The position numbers were made by a program, and so were the translations under genes. DNA of 64,000 nt from Cololabis saira (Eukaryota > Chordata > Actinopteri > Beloniformes > Belonidae), in NCBI RefSeq assembly GCF_033807715.1, contig NC_084590.1, positions 7,900,827-7,964,826 on the forward strand, written 5' to 3'. The notes beneath the pieces were generated by a model. It had not been told where the DNA came from, did no database searches, and was given only the letters and a program-made list of their open reading frames with translations. This document shows, piece after piece, positions 40,808 through 53,030 of the stretch (the stretch's first letter is position 1; each line of letters opens with the position of its first letter).

Positions 40808-42003
40808 TAGAGATGCACTGATCAGGATTTTGAGGGCTGATAACCGATCACCAAAATCAGTGTCTGCCGATTCCGATATTGCCGATCACCGAATTTAGCG
40901 TGAAATCCATAAATTTGTCAATAGTGTTGTGTCATGTACACAACACTGACATTGTTAGGTATAAACATTAGGAGATGAGAAAGTACCATGAATGATCTGT
41001 TTTATTGCAGGCTGAGGCAATATTACACCCTCTAGAGACTCTTAGAGATGACTTGGACTGGCTTACAAAGAGTATGTGAAGCTTAGTAGCTTAAGCTTTT
41101 CTTGTGGTAATAATTATGTAAAACATGTGCAGCAACACAGACAACAGCAGACATGTGACTCTCTGTTGATACAAGTTGTAAACTATAAACCTTAGTTTTC
41201 CTGTGGAAAGAGGAATTCAATCTTAAAATTAATTATGAATTATTAAGGTTTACTAAAGCTTTAGCAATAGCATCTGCTGCATGTGAGGACACTTGTGAGT
41301 GAAGCAAAACTCTTCACACTAGAACTCCTAATGACTCGTGAAGTGACTGACACGACTGTCGTCCTGCATGAGGGTTAGTGAGGGTTAGGGTTAGATGTGA
41401 TTGTATATATTCTGGTATAACATTCATCAGTGAAATATTTACGACGCAGCAGCGCATACCGGGATCCGAGCAGCTAACGACGTGTTTAAACCCGACGTCT
41501 TCTACAACAGAAAGCAGCTGTTGATCAAGGCGTATGAATCCATTACCTTACGATGTAGTTCTTTATTTTTCTTGCTGTCGTTTATAGGTCTCTGTTACAG
41601 GTGAGTTAGTGGCGTTGCTCCTTTTCTTTCTCTGCCTTAGCAGCAGTCAACTTTGAGAACCCAATATACTCCTTTGTGTGAGAAGCTTTCAAATGTCAGC
41701 TTTGTTGTGTTGAAATTCTTTTATAACATTCCTCCTCGGGGCAAATTTGTTGTCCTTTTCGGACATTGTAAAACTCCCTTACCAGTGACACCATTCTCAG
41801 TGTTGATGTTTTGTAGAGACGGACACAACCCCTTAGGACACCTCTGTATGAGGTGTGGGAACACATGCGCGGGCCACGGTTTCTTGTTGTAAACGTCATC
41901 GGATCCACCTGCTTTGAACTATTATTTTGAGAACTCCGATCAAAACTGGTAGTGCCATTATCGGCCGATAATGATCGGTTGCCGATCGATCGGTGCATCT
42001 CTA
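40808..42003. mobile_element. hAT element with perfect target duplication
   Basis: Ends TAGAGATGCACTGATC and GATCGGTGCATCTCTA. An 8-bp duplication ATCTTTGG flanks it at 40800-40807 and 42004-42011. Subterminal CCGAT motifs are clustered. No intact transposase is seen. Confidence 0.85.
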
Positions 42004-42089
42004 ATCTTTGGGAGCTTAGATGTTCAGTGGTGGTGGTGGACCTGTGGATCTGGAGGAACCTCAGCAGGAACCTCAGCAGACGGACTCTA

Positions 42090-42240
42090 ACCTCCTTCTG
42101 CTACCCATCGGTTCAAGCCCCGGAACGGCAACCAAGATGAACCACCTTGGGCCCCTGAGCAAGGCCCTTAACCCTAATTGCTCCATGGTGTGTGTCTCAG
42201 ATGTAAGTCGCTTTGGATAAAAGCGTCTGCTAAATGACAG
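42090..42240 (+). mobile_element. SINE
   Basis: B-box-like GGTTCAAGCCCC, then CTTGGGCCCCTGAGCAAGGC, and the tail TAAGTCGCTTTGGATAAAAG with CGTCTGCTAAATGA. This end is shared by many fish SINEs. A TAG-rich 3' end follows. Confidence 0.7.
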
Positions 42241-42502
42241 TAGCAGTAGTAGTAGGTTTGTGGTGAACAACAGGTGCAACACCTGAAACTGATGTGTCGG
42301 AGAAAGAAGGTGGTCCAGATCACAAGGTTTGACTCCCAACCCGCTCCCCTGATGACAGGGAATAAGCTCTCCCCCTGCCTGGCTGTCAGCGGGATGGAGA
42401 GAGTGTATGGATGGATGTTTGGAGACTTAGAGAGCACTCTGAGAGACGGAGAGTGGAAACCAGCCGCCTGAAGGCTGAGATGTCCTCGATTTGATCTGAT
42501 CA

Positions 42503-42622
<120 letters not shown>

Positions 42623-42774
42623 GGGGTCTTCTGCTGTGTGTGAATGTGAAGCTGAATGTCTTCGGGAGCGTTCCCAGTTTTCATCTGCTAGTTTCCATGA
42701 CGGCAGCTCGTTCCTCCAGACTCCTGCAGCTTCACATTTACGGCTGATCTTCATCACTACAGTTCTGGTGGGAT

Positions 42775-42985
42775 CCAGACCTGCGGTTCGTCTACCGACC
42801 ACTAGGGTAAGAATCCAGGCTTACCATTCCTCTGCCAACAACTTGAATCTGGATCCAGACCTGCTGTTCCTAAACTGACCACTAGGATCAGAATCCAGAC
42901 CGGTGGTTCTTCTGGTGATCATTAGGGTCTGAATCCAAACCTGCGATTCCTCCACCAACCACTACGGTCTGGATACAACCTTGCT
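42775..42985 (-). repeat. ~40-bp dispersed minisatellite, inverted array
   Basis: About four or five diverged units of CTGCGGTTCGTCTACCGACC then ACTAGGGTAAGAATCCAG. It is the reverse orientation of the units at 28681 and 51150. Confidence 0.7.
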
Positions 42986-43014
42986 AACAGCAGACCATGT
43001 GACCACAGGTCCTA

Positions 43015-43335
43015 CCAGAGTTCTACTAGTCCTGGTTTTTGTTTCACTAGTTCTGGATTTACTTCTTCTGGTCCTGGTTTTACATAATCTAGTCCTGGTT
43101 TCAGTTCTTCTAGTCCTGGTTTTGGTTCATCTAGTCCTGGTTTCAGTTCTTCTAGTACTGGTTTTGGTTCATCTAGTCCCGGTTTCAGTTCATCTAGTCC
43201 TGGTTTTGGTTCATCTAGTCCCGGTTTCAGTTCTTCTAGTCCTGGTTTCAGTTCTACTAGTCCTGGTTTTGGTTCATCTAGTCCTGGTTTCAGTTCTTAT
43301 AGTTCTGATTTCAGTTCTTCTGGTCCTGGTTTCCC
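43015..43335. repeat. 21-bp minisatellite
   Basis: CTAGTCCTGGTTTCAGTTCTT alternates with TTTTGGTTCAT-type units. An open frame of Leu/Val-rich repeats over it is an artefact of the 21-bp period. Related units recur at 45150-45350. Confidence 0.9.
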
Positions 43336-43777
43336 AGATTGGAGCAAATTCGTGTAAAGCCTTAATATTAATATGTATCATAGGTTAGCATAAACTAGCC
43401 AAGCTAGCATCAATAACTGACTGAAATAAGGGGGCGTGTTTGAAAACACTGCTCAGAAACCTGCCGGTGACATCACAGGGGGCGTGTCCAGTCGGTACAG
43501 TGTGTGGTTTTTGTGTTATCTTTTCTCCTTGTGTTGGATTCGTGTGTGTTCTGTGTTTTCTTCCGGTCCGGTACTGGTGGCTCGATCCGGTGTAAGAAGT
43601 TCTGGGTGCTGGCTTCATGAGCTCTGTCCTGATAGCGTTGCTGCAGTTCCTGCAGCTGCTGGTGTGTTTGGTTCTGAGCTAACCATCAGCTCAACGGCTC
43701 TGCTGCTTCCCCCCGTGTTACTGTGTTACTGGAACTGTGAGATGAATGAGCACATGTAGGAGCTGCTGTAATTACTG

Positions 43778-43778
<1 letters not shown>

Positions 43779-43812
<34 letters not shown>
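43779..43812. repeat. (AC)n microsatellite
   Basis: Seventeen AC units. Confidence 0.95.
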
Positions 43813-43815
<3 letters not shown>

Positions 43816-44626
43816 GAAGTGCAGGGCATTGATATTGAAATTGGAGTGTTTGACCCCTGAAGTTCTTCCTCTCTCTGCCTCTCTGGATCAGGATGAATGG
43901 AGGCATCAGACTGGAAGCAGTTGGTTCGCATCCCACCCCCCTCATTACCATTTCACCCCACACCCACACCCTGCACCATCCCTCTTTCCCGCTCTTTTTG
44001 GAAGCTTTTACACACATACCTCCACTGGTACGCTGCCTCAGAGACCCTGACGGCTGTTGAACAGCTCTGTGGGAATCCAGACACCAGAACTCCCCAGAAC
44101 CCAGTCTTTTATCCCCAGAGCCTCCTGGGAGTGGTTTGGAGGGTGATAGTTCACCCCCTTTAAATCTGAAAGTTTGGTATTTTGCAACCCAAAATCAGAA
44201 AAACTTGTGATGGGGCAGCAAATTTAAATAAAACTGACTGCAAGCAGCACCCATCGGGGACCAGAACTTCTGTGATGTCACCCATACATTTCTGTTTCTG
44301 AGGCCGGCAGTTTCAGAGCTCTGGGTGACGTTGTCTTTGGAGGACATGGTTCCACCAAACCCGGATCCAGAAATGAGCAACTGGCTGGACTGACCCAGCC
44401 TGAGAGAAGCCCAGACTAAGACACTCAAGGTATTCTGGGGAAAAACAGCCATTCTGAGGTCAACCAAGGGACAAGGTCTCTCTAGTGTGACCTGGATCTT
44501 CCCTGGGACCTCCTCCTGGAGGGACATGCCTTAAACACCAGGAGACATCTGAACTGTGGAGGAGCAGTGAGTCCAGAGTAGACACCCTGCAGAGGAACCT
44601 CATCTCAGCTGCTTGTATTCTCTTTA

Positions 44627-45150
44627 AGCTTGAGTTATGGTTCTGTGTCAAAACGACGCCGTGCCTACGGTGTGTGGTACGCGTCGACGCAGACCACACG
44701 CCGTCACTGACGCCGTCACTGACGCCGTCACTGACGCCGTCACTGACGTCACTGACGTCACTGACGTGCACCTCCCAAAAATTGTAACTACACGTCGAGG
44801 CGATGCAGACCACACACAGACCGAGAGGGCTGTGATTGGTTCACTTGGTAGCAACGCATTTCCGGTTTCCGGTTTAAAGCAGTCGGGAACTTTCAGCACT
44901 CTTTTCTTCGTTTATGTGTGATTTTTTTTTTTGGTTTGGTTTTTTGCACAATAGTTGTCCTTATCTCTTTGATTCACTGTGACCAGAAAGAGTCTGATAA
45001 ACCATTCAGGAAAAGATTGCGAATTAGCGGTCACGGGGGGTACTGCACTACGGAGAAATGGAGTGAAGGAGAAGTCCGAAGGGTTCATGACGGCGTCACG
45101 GTGACACCGTGTGCTCTGCGTTGGGTTGATGCAGAACCATAATTCAGGCT
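44627..45150. mobile_element. Hairpin MITE family, long copy 1
   Basis: Ends AGCTTGAGTTATGGTTCTG and CAGAACCATAATTCAGGCT, with TTA at both sides (44624-44626, 45151-45153). The interior reads TTGGTAGCAACGCATTTCCG and AAGTCCGAAGGGTTCATGAC, shared with copies at 51438 and 57489. A CGCCGTCACTGA tandem array is at 44698-44766. Confidence 0.75.
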
Positions 45151-45350
45151 TTAGTCCTGGTTTCAGTTCTTTTAGTCCTGGTTTCAGTTATTCTGGTCCT
45201 CGTTTCACCTCTTCTGGTCCTGGTTTCACCTCCTCTGGTCCTGGTTTTACCTCTACTAGTCCTGGTTTCTAGTCTTCCAGCCCTGGTTTCACTTCTTCTA
45301 GTCCTCATTTCAGTTCTCATAATCCTGGTTTCAGTTAATCTAGTCCTGGC
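45150..45350. repeat. 21-bp minisatellite, second block
   Basis: TAGTCCTGGTTTCAGTTCTT-type units as at 43015-43335, starting exactly at the right end of the hairpin MITE. Confidence 0.85.
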
Positions 45351-45359
45351 AGAGGAACC

Positions 45360-46140
45360 TCATCTCAGCTGCTCAGCTGTATTCTCCACCTGGTTCTTTG
45401 GTCACTACCAACAGTTCCATAGGTGTGGAGGGGAACGTAGTTCAAAGATCATACTTTGAACCAGCCGGCAGGTTTTACAGATCTAACCCGGGTTCATAGT
45501 ATGAGGAGGGAAGAACAAGCGGGGGTGCGACTGCAGTTACAGAATAAGTTCAGGGTATGATGATTAACTTCGCCGAATGACGTTATCTAACAGCTGTATT
45601 CACAGAACAGGCGTCTGAGTGAGAAAACTGCAGAGAAAAGGTGGAAAACTGTCAGATCTGAGTCCTCGCTATCCCGTTACCATGGTAACTGACGGCGGAG
45701 CTGGAAGCTGGCCGACTCTCCTGGGAATAAACCACGGTATAATGCAGAGCCGTGTGAACGCGTCCCCCGCTGTGTTTCCTGTTTGACTGCCTGAAAACCT
45801 GCAATTAAAATAGATTTGTGTAACGAACCTGCAGACAAACGTACAGACGGCTGTTGGGGACCGAGGAGACCAAAGTTTAGAAAAGACTGAAGGCTGAAAA
45901 AGCTGAGAGAATCACATGCCAGAATAAATGTGGATAAAAACAGAATACAATGGTTTACAAATGGTTTTAACCTATATTTGAATGCAGCCGGGCAGCAATC
46001 CTGATTAACTTCCCCCTTGACTGGAATAATCGGTTTGATAGCAGGCAACATCACTGTACCAGCAAACCACTGACAAACATACACTGGACGACGCTGGAGA
46101 GACATCCAACCAGAGAAAGGAAGCATGCAACATCAGAAAT
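45360..46140. other. Intergenic, no feature seen
   Basis: No domain-bearing ORF. A 149-codon ORF on the minus strand at 45677-46126 has no recognisable family. Confidence 0.4.
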
Positions 46141-46470
46141 TCAATTTCAATGTATTTTATTTGGTAAGGGACAATGTACATCAATCAGCATTTTTTTTTT
46201 AAAGGAAGAAAAAAAAAATGTAGATGCACCCAGATTGCAGCCATAGGCTGGTTTACATCGGTAGTCCCCCTGCCAGATGTAATCAGCAATCTGTACGGAG
46301 TGTGTAGATGAAGTTTGAGATTGCAGAAATGACTCTGCCCAACCCAGTCAATCCAAACCTGGGAAAATGTAGAAGAATGAAACATGCCCACTTTATAAGT
46401 TAGCCATTGTAGCATCACTAGCTAAGTTTATTCTATCCTGTAATCGTAACTTATGTGGCCTTAAACCAGT
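46140..46470. repeat. Dispersed repeat, class unassigned (LINE 3'-like)
   Basis: ATGTATTTTATTTGGTAAGG, then GGACAATGTACATCAATCAG and an A-rich tract. It resembles a reversed 3' end of a fish non-LTR element. Confidence 0.35.
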
Positions 46471-46549
46471 TCTGAACATCTCTGTCCAAACATGGTTTCA
46501 AATGCCAGAGGCAGAAGATGAGGATCAAGTGCTGTCCTCCCGTTGGTTC

Positions 46550-46990
46550 AACCAGGACGTCTCAAACAAACCCTTCCAGACCAACCACAACCTCTCAGAT
46601 CAACCCTACCAGACCAACCAAGAACTCTACCAGACCAACCACAACCTCTCAGATCAACCCTACCAGACCAACCAAGAATTCTACCAGACCAACCACTACC
46701 TCCCAGACAACCAAGGACTCTACCAATCAGACCAGAACGTCCCAGATCAACCCTACCAGACTAACCACAACCCGCAGACCAACCAAAACCTCTACCAGAT
46801 CAACCACAACCTCCTCAACCCTAGCAGACCAATCAGAACCTCCAAAACCAACCAGAACGTCCCATACTAACCGTACCAGATGAAGCAGAACCTTCAGACA
46901 AACCAAAACCTCCCAGATCAATCCTTTAGGACCAACTAGAACCTTATATACCAGCCCTTCCAGACCAACTGGAACCTCCCCTACCATATA
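46550..46990. repeat. 15-bp-based minisatellite
   Basis: TACCAGACCAACCAA-type units in 15- and 30-bp steps. Because the period is a multiple of three, frames stay open (YQTNHNLSDQP repeats), but base composition and divergence suggest non-coding DNA. Confidence 0.85.
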
Positions 46991-46999
46991 TACATATAT

Positions 47000-49320
47000 A
47001 TTTCTATACTCCGGTCTTTCCAGGTGTCCTCTCACCAGTGTCCTTCCAGGTTGCTAGTTGAGTTGCCAGCAGAGAGAGCTGGTGGAGCTCCTGGTGGAGG
47101 ATGGTCCGTACTGGTTGGATATCTGAAGGGAGGTTTGATGGACAGAATTGAGTGGAATTAATGTAAACCTATGTTAGTTAGCGTCTCAGGTGGTGTGTTC
47201 CAGCTAACTGCTACTCTTCTTTGTTGTATTAACCGTGGTTGGTGAAGCCAGCCCCTCCATGATGGTCTTGTAGGAACTGATGTTCAGCATCTGTTTTCAG
47301 ATGTTACACGACAGTTAGCTTTACGATGGACATCTGGACCCTCAGCAGGTTCAAATGTCCAAATATAAATGCCCTTTTGTTTTACATGTAAGGGTGTGAC
47401 TTTAATTTGTGGATTTCTTTCTTTTAAGACGTTCTTTATGTGATGTTGATTGATCATCACCGTCTCCATAGACAATAAAACAATGATATGGCTTTTATTT
47501 TGTCAGGTTATACATGTTTTAAAAAAAATGTAACCTGAGAAGGCCTTTCAACAACGATGGTAGTAACGAAAACCACAAGACGGGGTCAAAGACATCCCTG
47601 GAACTGGACCGGTGCTCACTCTCGGACAGTACCCCAACTCAGGTGTCAGGATCGGAGCAGAGCATCTCCAGGTTTTATACCGTCTTTCTTCAACGTAGCG
47701 AGAGCTCTTTGTCCTCGGGCAGGATTGTTCAGAGTGATGAGTGTTTTACTCACGTTATTTACGGCCACAAGGTTTTCTGGTTGGCAGAGGAGCGGGAGCC
47801 GGGTGGTGGCGGGGTGAAGGGGGTGGCGCTAGGGGGTGTGGTGCCATCAGCTCCAATGGGGCGTGAAATGTGTGAGTGTGAAGTGCTGTTGGCTATGGTA
47901 CTGGTGTTAACTCCACCTAGAGCCCACGCGGCCAGCATTTTCATATGAACATTTGTGTCATGGGGTCAGATTCCTGTCCAGAAAGTTCTGATTTTGTTTT
48001 ATTCGTAGTGAACATCTGTCCCTGTTTATTTACTGATATTAGCAGTAGAATCTGTCTGACACCGTGAAAAATAAATTTGTATCGTCCGGGTTCTTGGTTC
48101 TGATGTGAGCCGCTTCATGACAGCGCTCTCTTTAATGTGGATGCTTGCAGGTTTGGATTTGCTTGCTCCACGCCTGCATCGTCAGTTGGGAGTGTTCAGG
48201 GCGCTGGGGGAACGGGGTTGTGGATCTGGACCAGACTGGACCAGACTGGACCAGATTGGCAGCTGTTCTCTCCCACCTCAGCTCCTTAAGGTTAGAGATG
48301 ATTCATGAGCGGGAGCTGACTCTAGAAGAGGCAGATTTATGAGTGAACAGCTCCTCATTGGTCCCTTTAACCCTGGTATTAACGATCGTCCTGAGTGTCA
48401 TCAACGCGACTGCTTCAAAGACCCACGCTCTGCTTGTCATGACATTCAAGGCTTCTAAGCTGTCATAATCTGTCATAAAGCCACCTACAGGCCATTTTAA
48501 GAGGTTATTGATTAATCAGTAAGTAAAAGTTATAAATAGCAGTCATAAGAATTCATTCCATCTCCAGATTTGTCTTCCAAACTCCAATCACAGATCGGCT
48601 CTGCCCCGTTTAGACCACAACCACAACCTCCAACTGTGTCATATTGGTAGTGTGACTGGCAGAAATGTGTCTGATTGGTTACGGAAGGTAACCAATAGCA
48701 CCAGAGTGAGCAAGGAGAGGGGCGGTACCAATGGGAAATGGAGGATTTAGGTGGCAGGATGTAACACAGCAGTTTTAGTCACAGCCATGTTGTGGTTCTG
48801 ATAAATACCAGCGAAGATTAATACTGTACAACCCTCATCTTTAAATTAATGGAAAACTCCAACACTTTAATTAGTCAGTCTCTGAGTCTAATGTCTAAAA
48901 ACATGACATGTGATGTGGTTTGTTTCACAGAACCAGGACGAAGGATGGATTATGATGGATTCTGTCCTGATCGGGATTCTGAGAATAAGACGGGTATCAA
49001 GTAACTTCACAAGGTAATAAACTTCTTCCAAGTGATTCTTATTTTAACCCGTATGTGGGTCCTGCTAACCAGAGGACAACCAGCGGGATGGCTTCTGCTT
49101 CACTGGTTTCTTAATCAAACTGGAGCCTGAGGACCTGACCATTCCCCAGCTCGGTTTAAGCCATAAAAACCAATAATCCACATTATTGCAGAACCTGCAC
49201 TGATCCACCTGTAGATCTCCTGATCAGGTCTTCCTTCACTCATGAATAAGACACTCAGAAACGTAAACTCCTCCACCTGAAGCAGAAGCTTACTTTTGAC
49301 ATGGAGGGGACATTACACCT
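47000..49320. other. Intergenic, no feature seen
   Basis: Unique-looking sequence. ORFs at 47643-47948 and 48105-48342 show no domains or exon-like splice context. Confidence 0.4.
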
Positions 49321-49324
49321 CTCA

Positions 49325-49830
49325 GATTTGAACCGTGGTCTTGGTTTTGGACTATGGTTTCAGGTTTGAACCATGGTCTTAGGTCAGAACCATGGTTTCA
49401 GGTTTGAACCATGTTTTTGGTTTTGGACCATGGTCTCACGTTTGAACTATGGTTTTGGGCCTTGGTCTCAGGTTTGAACCGGGGTCTTGGTTTTGAACCA
49501 TGGTCTCAGGTTTGAACTATGGATTTGGTTTTGGACGCTTCTCTCAGGTTTGAACCATGGTTTAAGGTGTGGAGCATGTTTTCAGTTTTCTACAATGGGT
49601 TCAGGTTAGGACCATGTATTGAAGTTTGGACAATGTTTTCAGGTGTGGACAATGGTTTCAGGTGTGGACCATGGTTACAGGTATGGACCATGTATTCAAG
49701 TGTGGACTATGGTGTCAGGTTAGACCTATGGTCACAGATTGGATCAGATTTTCAGTTTTCTATAATGGTTTCAGGGGTAAACAATGGTCTCTAGTTTTGG
49801 TATGGTCAATAGTTTCAGGTTTGGACCTTA
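49325..49830. repeat. ~21-bp diverged minisatellite
   Basis: Units of ACCATGGTTTCAGGTTTGGA and variants (CTTGGTTTTGGACTATGG). Confidence 0.8.
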
Positions 49831-50221
49831 TCCCGAGTTATTTCAGTGACTTTTGTTTTTTTCTTTAATCACGTTAACACTTGTCGTGAATTTCCATTCT
49901 GAATGCAGATGGGGTGGCGTGACAGCAAAAAACAAATTATTTTAATATACTCATCAATATCTGTGGGCAGTAGGGGTTAATGAAAGAGTTGGGGCTGGTA
50001 AACCCACTTAGGGTGGGTTTACCAGTCCACTTCGAGCTACGCTGCTAACGGGGCTAGCAGGGCTTTATCCCCTGGAACATGACGGTGTACACGCTCACTC
50101 ATCAAACTCAGATGGTGGAAAATAACGTTCACACATAGCACTCAAACGCTTCAGTCAGGGTTGTGGGTACCTGGTGGCTCCGTGGAGATGGTTGCCATGG
50201 TTACTGCAGTTTAATCAGCGT

Positions 50222-50372
50222 TTGGAGGTAGTGGTGGCAGTGGAGGTAGTGGAGGTATTGGAGCTAGTGGAGGTAGTGGAGGTAATGGAGGTAGTGGAGG
50301 TAGTGGAGGTAGTGGAGGTAATGGAGGTAGTGGAGGTAGTGGAGGCGGTGGATGTGGTGGAGGCAGTGGGCG
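50222..50372. repeat. 9-bp minisatellite
   Basis: GGAGGTAGT repeated about 16 times with few changes. Its 3n period yields Val/Glu repeat ORFs. Confidence 0.95.
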
Positions 50373-50374
50373 TG

Positions 50375-51140
50375 AAATCAGCGTACTGACTACGCGTGAG
50401 CTGGGAAACAGCTGACATTACGGGTTAATTCATGGAGAGTAACTTCCCAGGAGCTGTCAGCTTCATCTAGAGGTTTTCGGGCTGATATCAGAGGAGCAGA
50501 GACAAGATCTCCTCACACCCTCTCTTTCTTGTACTTGGTCTTTGCTGACACCTCCGGCGGACGTCTAACAGTCACAGACATGGCTTTACTGGGTCTTGGC
50601 CTGCAGAGCAGCAGAAATGAGGCCGAGCGCTGGTCTGAGGGAGCTGATGACTTCCCTGCAGCCTTGGAGTCTCTCTGACCGAATTATTTCTGCTCCTCTG
50701 CAGTGAGCCCGGTCTAAACCGGCGGACACAGACGGAGGAGTGCCGTCCCCTCCTCCTGCCATGCTGCTCTTTTCTGCCGTCACGCATCCAACAGAAAGCC
50801 ATGGTCCAGGCAGATGGTGCTGAGCTTCAGGGTCGCTGATGTTTCAGCTATGCCGAGGTCTCACCTGTAGGCTAGAACTGGAACCACACTTCTCAGGGCT
50901 CCACTCGACCGCATCGTGGCAGCCAGCCTTTGATGCTGACGAATGCCATTTATGAATTCTGATCAAACCGCTGCAGACATCCTCATTCCAGACATGTGTG
51001 CTGGAACATCTGGAACTGGTGCTGGGACTACTGAAGTGCCATTTGAGCACCGCTGGGACCCACAGGGCCATGACAGATTTGAACAATATCTCCTCTCCAA
51101 GTTTCCCACCTCATGTTTGTTCTAATTAAAGTATAAGAAC
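50375..51140. other. Intergenic, no feature seen
   Basis: No recognisable gene or repeat. Confidence 0.4.
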
Positions 51141-51147
51141 AAAAATC

Positions 51148-51250
51148 CAGACCATAGTGGTTGTAGAGGAACTGCAGGTCTGGATCCGGACCGTAGTGGT
51201 GGCTAGAGGCCTAGTGGTTGTAGAGGAACGGCAGGTCTGGATCCACTGAC
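51148..51250 (+). repeat. ~40-bp dispersed minisatellite units
   Basis: CATAGTGGTTGTAGAGGAAC then TGCAGGTCTGGATCCGGACC, repeated about 2.5 times. Confidence 0.65.
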
Positions 51251-51437
51251 AGGTGTCCAGGTCCAGACCAGCATCCCTCCACCTCCGTGCTTCAGTGGGT
51301 CTGAGGTGGTTTTGCTGGTTTCCTCCAAACATGGTTCTGGACATGAAGACCAAACATGTCCAAGTTGGTCTCATGTGTCCAAAGGACATGGTTCCAGAAG
51401 TCTGCTGGTTTGTCCAGATGCAAGTTTGTGGACCTCA

Positions 51438-51900
51438 AGGCTGAATTATGGTTCTGCGTTAAACCTACGCCGTAGGGTACGCGGCTACGTGGGAGTCTCT
51501 CCGTAGCCTACGCCGTAGCCTGACCTGCACCTCCCAAAAAATGGAACTACGCGTTGAGGCGACGCAGACCCAACGCAGACCAAACGCAGACCGAGAGGAC
51601 TGTGATTGGTTTGCTTGGTAGCAACACATTTCCGGTTCCGGTTACGAAGAATATGATTCAGGATAAGGATATTTTCTTCGACATCCAACAACTCCAACCC
51701 CAGCAAGATCCTCTCTCTCTCTAAGCTAAACAAAGAATCAACTAGAGACGACGATAAACCATTCATGAAAAGAACGCAACCCCCTAGTGCTCTGGGGGGG
51801 TACTGCACCACGGCGAAATGGAGTGACGGAGAAGTCCGAAGGGTTCACGACGGCGTCACGGCCACGGCGTAGGCTCTGCGTTGGTTTAACACAGAACCTT
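51438..51900. mobile_element. Hairpin MITE family, long copy 2
   Basis: Starts AGGCTGAATTATGGTTCTG. The interior has TTGGTAGCAACACATTTCCG and AAGTCCGAAGGGTTCACGAC. The right end stops at CACAGAACCTTA, where another MITE begins, so its last bases are lost. Confidence 0.7.
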
Positions 51901-52255
51901 AAGGCCCAATCCCAATACACCCCCTACTTTCTTTCACTAGCCCTCCCTCACTATCACTACCCCTAAAAAAGAAGGGGACAGATTTTAGGGCACTTGAAAT
52001 CTTCCCAGGGGTCTGTCCCAATACTCCCCCTACTCCTACTTTCAGCACCACCCCTAAAATCAGGAAGCTGAGAGCCAAAGGCTGTTTTAATTTCAGCTGT
52101 AGCGCTGTTAATATACCACTTTATTAAGTTTTAATATTTTTTCAGGCGTAAAAGTAACCGTTAAGATCCCCAACCTGGGCTCAGTTTATCCAAATAACGC
52201 CTGTTAAGAAATTTGACCCGATGTTTTCGGAGAAGAGAAGAACCGCCAGCTCGGA

Positions 52256-52294
52256 GCAGCAGCAGCAGCAGCAGGAGCAGCAGCAGCAGCAGTC
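52256..52294. repeat. (AGC)n microsatellite
   Basis: AGC units with one GAG interruption. Confidence 0.9.
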
Positions 52295-52494
52295 GGAGTA
52301 CAGACGTGATCGCCAGGTCAACCTGTGCCGTCGTCCCGGGGAGAAACCTGCAGCTCTGTGGAGAATTACCGCTGGCTGAAATAAATCATTTAGGAAGATA
52401 AATGTTGGTTTAATAGATGAAATCTAACAGTTGTAACTACGCCTGTTAAGAAATTTGCCCCGAAAATTTCGAGATTTCTGCCTGCTGGCTCGGG

Positions 52495-52597
52495 AGCTGA
52501 TTTATGGTTCCGCGTTAAATCGACGCAGAGCCTACGGCGTAGGTTATGTAACCTACGCCGTAGGCTCTGCGTTGGTGTAACGCAGAACCATAAATCC
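52495..52597. mobile_element. Hairpin MITE, near-perfect palindrome
   Basis: GCTGATTTATGGTTCCGCGT to ACGCAGAACCATAAATC, with arms CCTACGGCGTAGGTTA / TAACCTACGCCGTAGG meeting at the centre. Confidence 0.85.
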
Positions 52598-53030
52598 CTT
52601 TATTCTGGCGTGCTCTTCGGTAAACGGGCAAACTAGTGATTATGTACATTCACTGAGTGAATATTATGAAAGTAAAATATATATCTCTCGCTAGAAATGT
52701 AATCAAAATGCATTTTTATGCAGAAACTAACTCAAAATATTGATTTTATTCACAAAAAAATAAGAAATGTCCGCCATGTTTTTTTTTTTTTTTGATTCAG
52801 TCCGCAAATGACGACAATAGCATTCTGGGAAATTTTTCTGGCCCTAGTTCACCTAGGGTGCATCCGAAAACCTTCGATCCGTAGGGACAGATTCATAGCC
52901 ACTACACTCGTTTTCTTCACTACCCCTAGATGAAAAGAGGAATTGGGACACCACTACCCTCACGGGAACGCACAACATTTAGTGCTAGGGCTGAAAACTA
53001 GAGGTAGTGATAGTATTGGGACAGGGCCTT

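Larger units (their letters stand above)
51901..53030. mobile_element. MITE with AAGGCCC ends, host of a hairpin MITE
   Basis: Ends AAGGCCCAATCCCAATAC and GTATTGGGACAGGGCCTT are inverted repeats. The subterminal region is rich in CCCCTACT / AGGGGTAGTG-type motifs. The direct repeat CGCCTGTTAAGAAATTTG occurs at 52198 and 52441. A hairpin MITE sits at about 52495-52597. Confidence 0.7.

Noticed and set aside
42981..43388. 135-codon Leu/Val-rich ORF, possible membrane protein
   Set aside because: It is a 21-bp minisatellite; hydrophobicity follows from the TCCTGGTTT repeat.
46502..46883. Gln/Asn-rich repeat protein ORFs
   Set aside because: Three frames are open over a 15-bp-based tandem repeat; no splice sites or conserved flanks.
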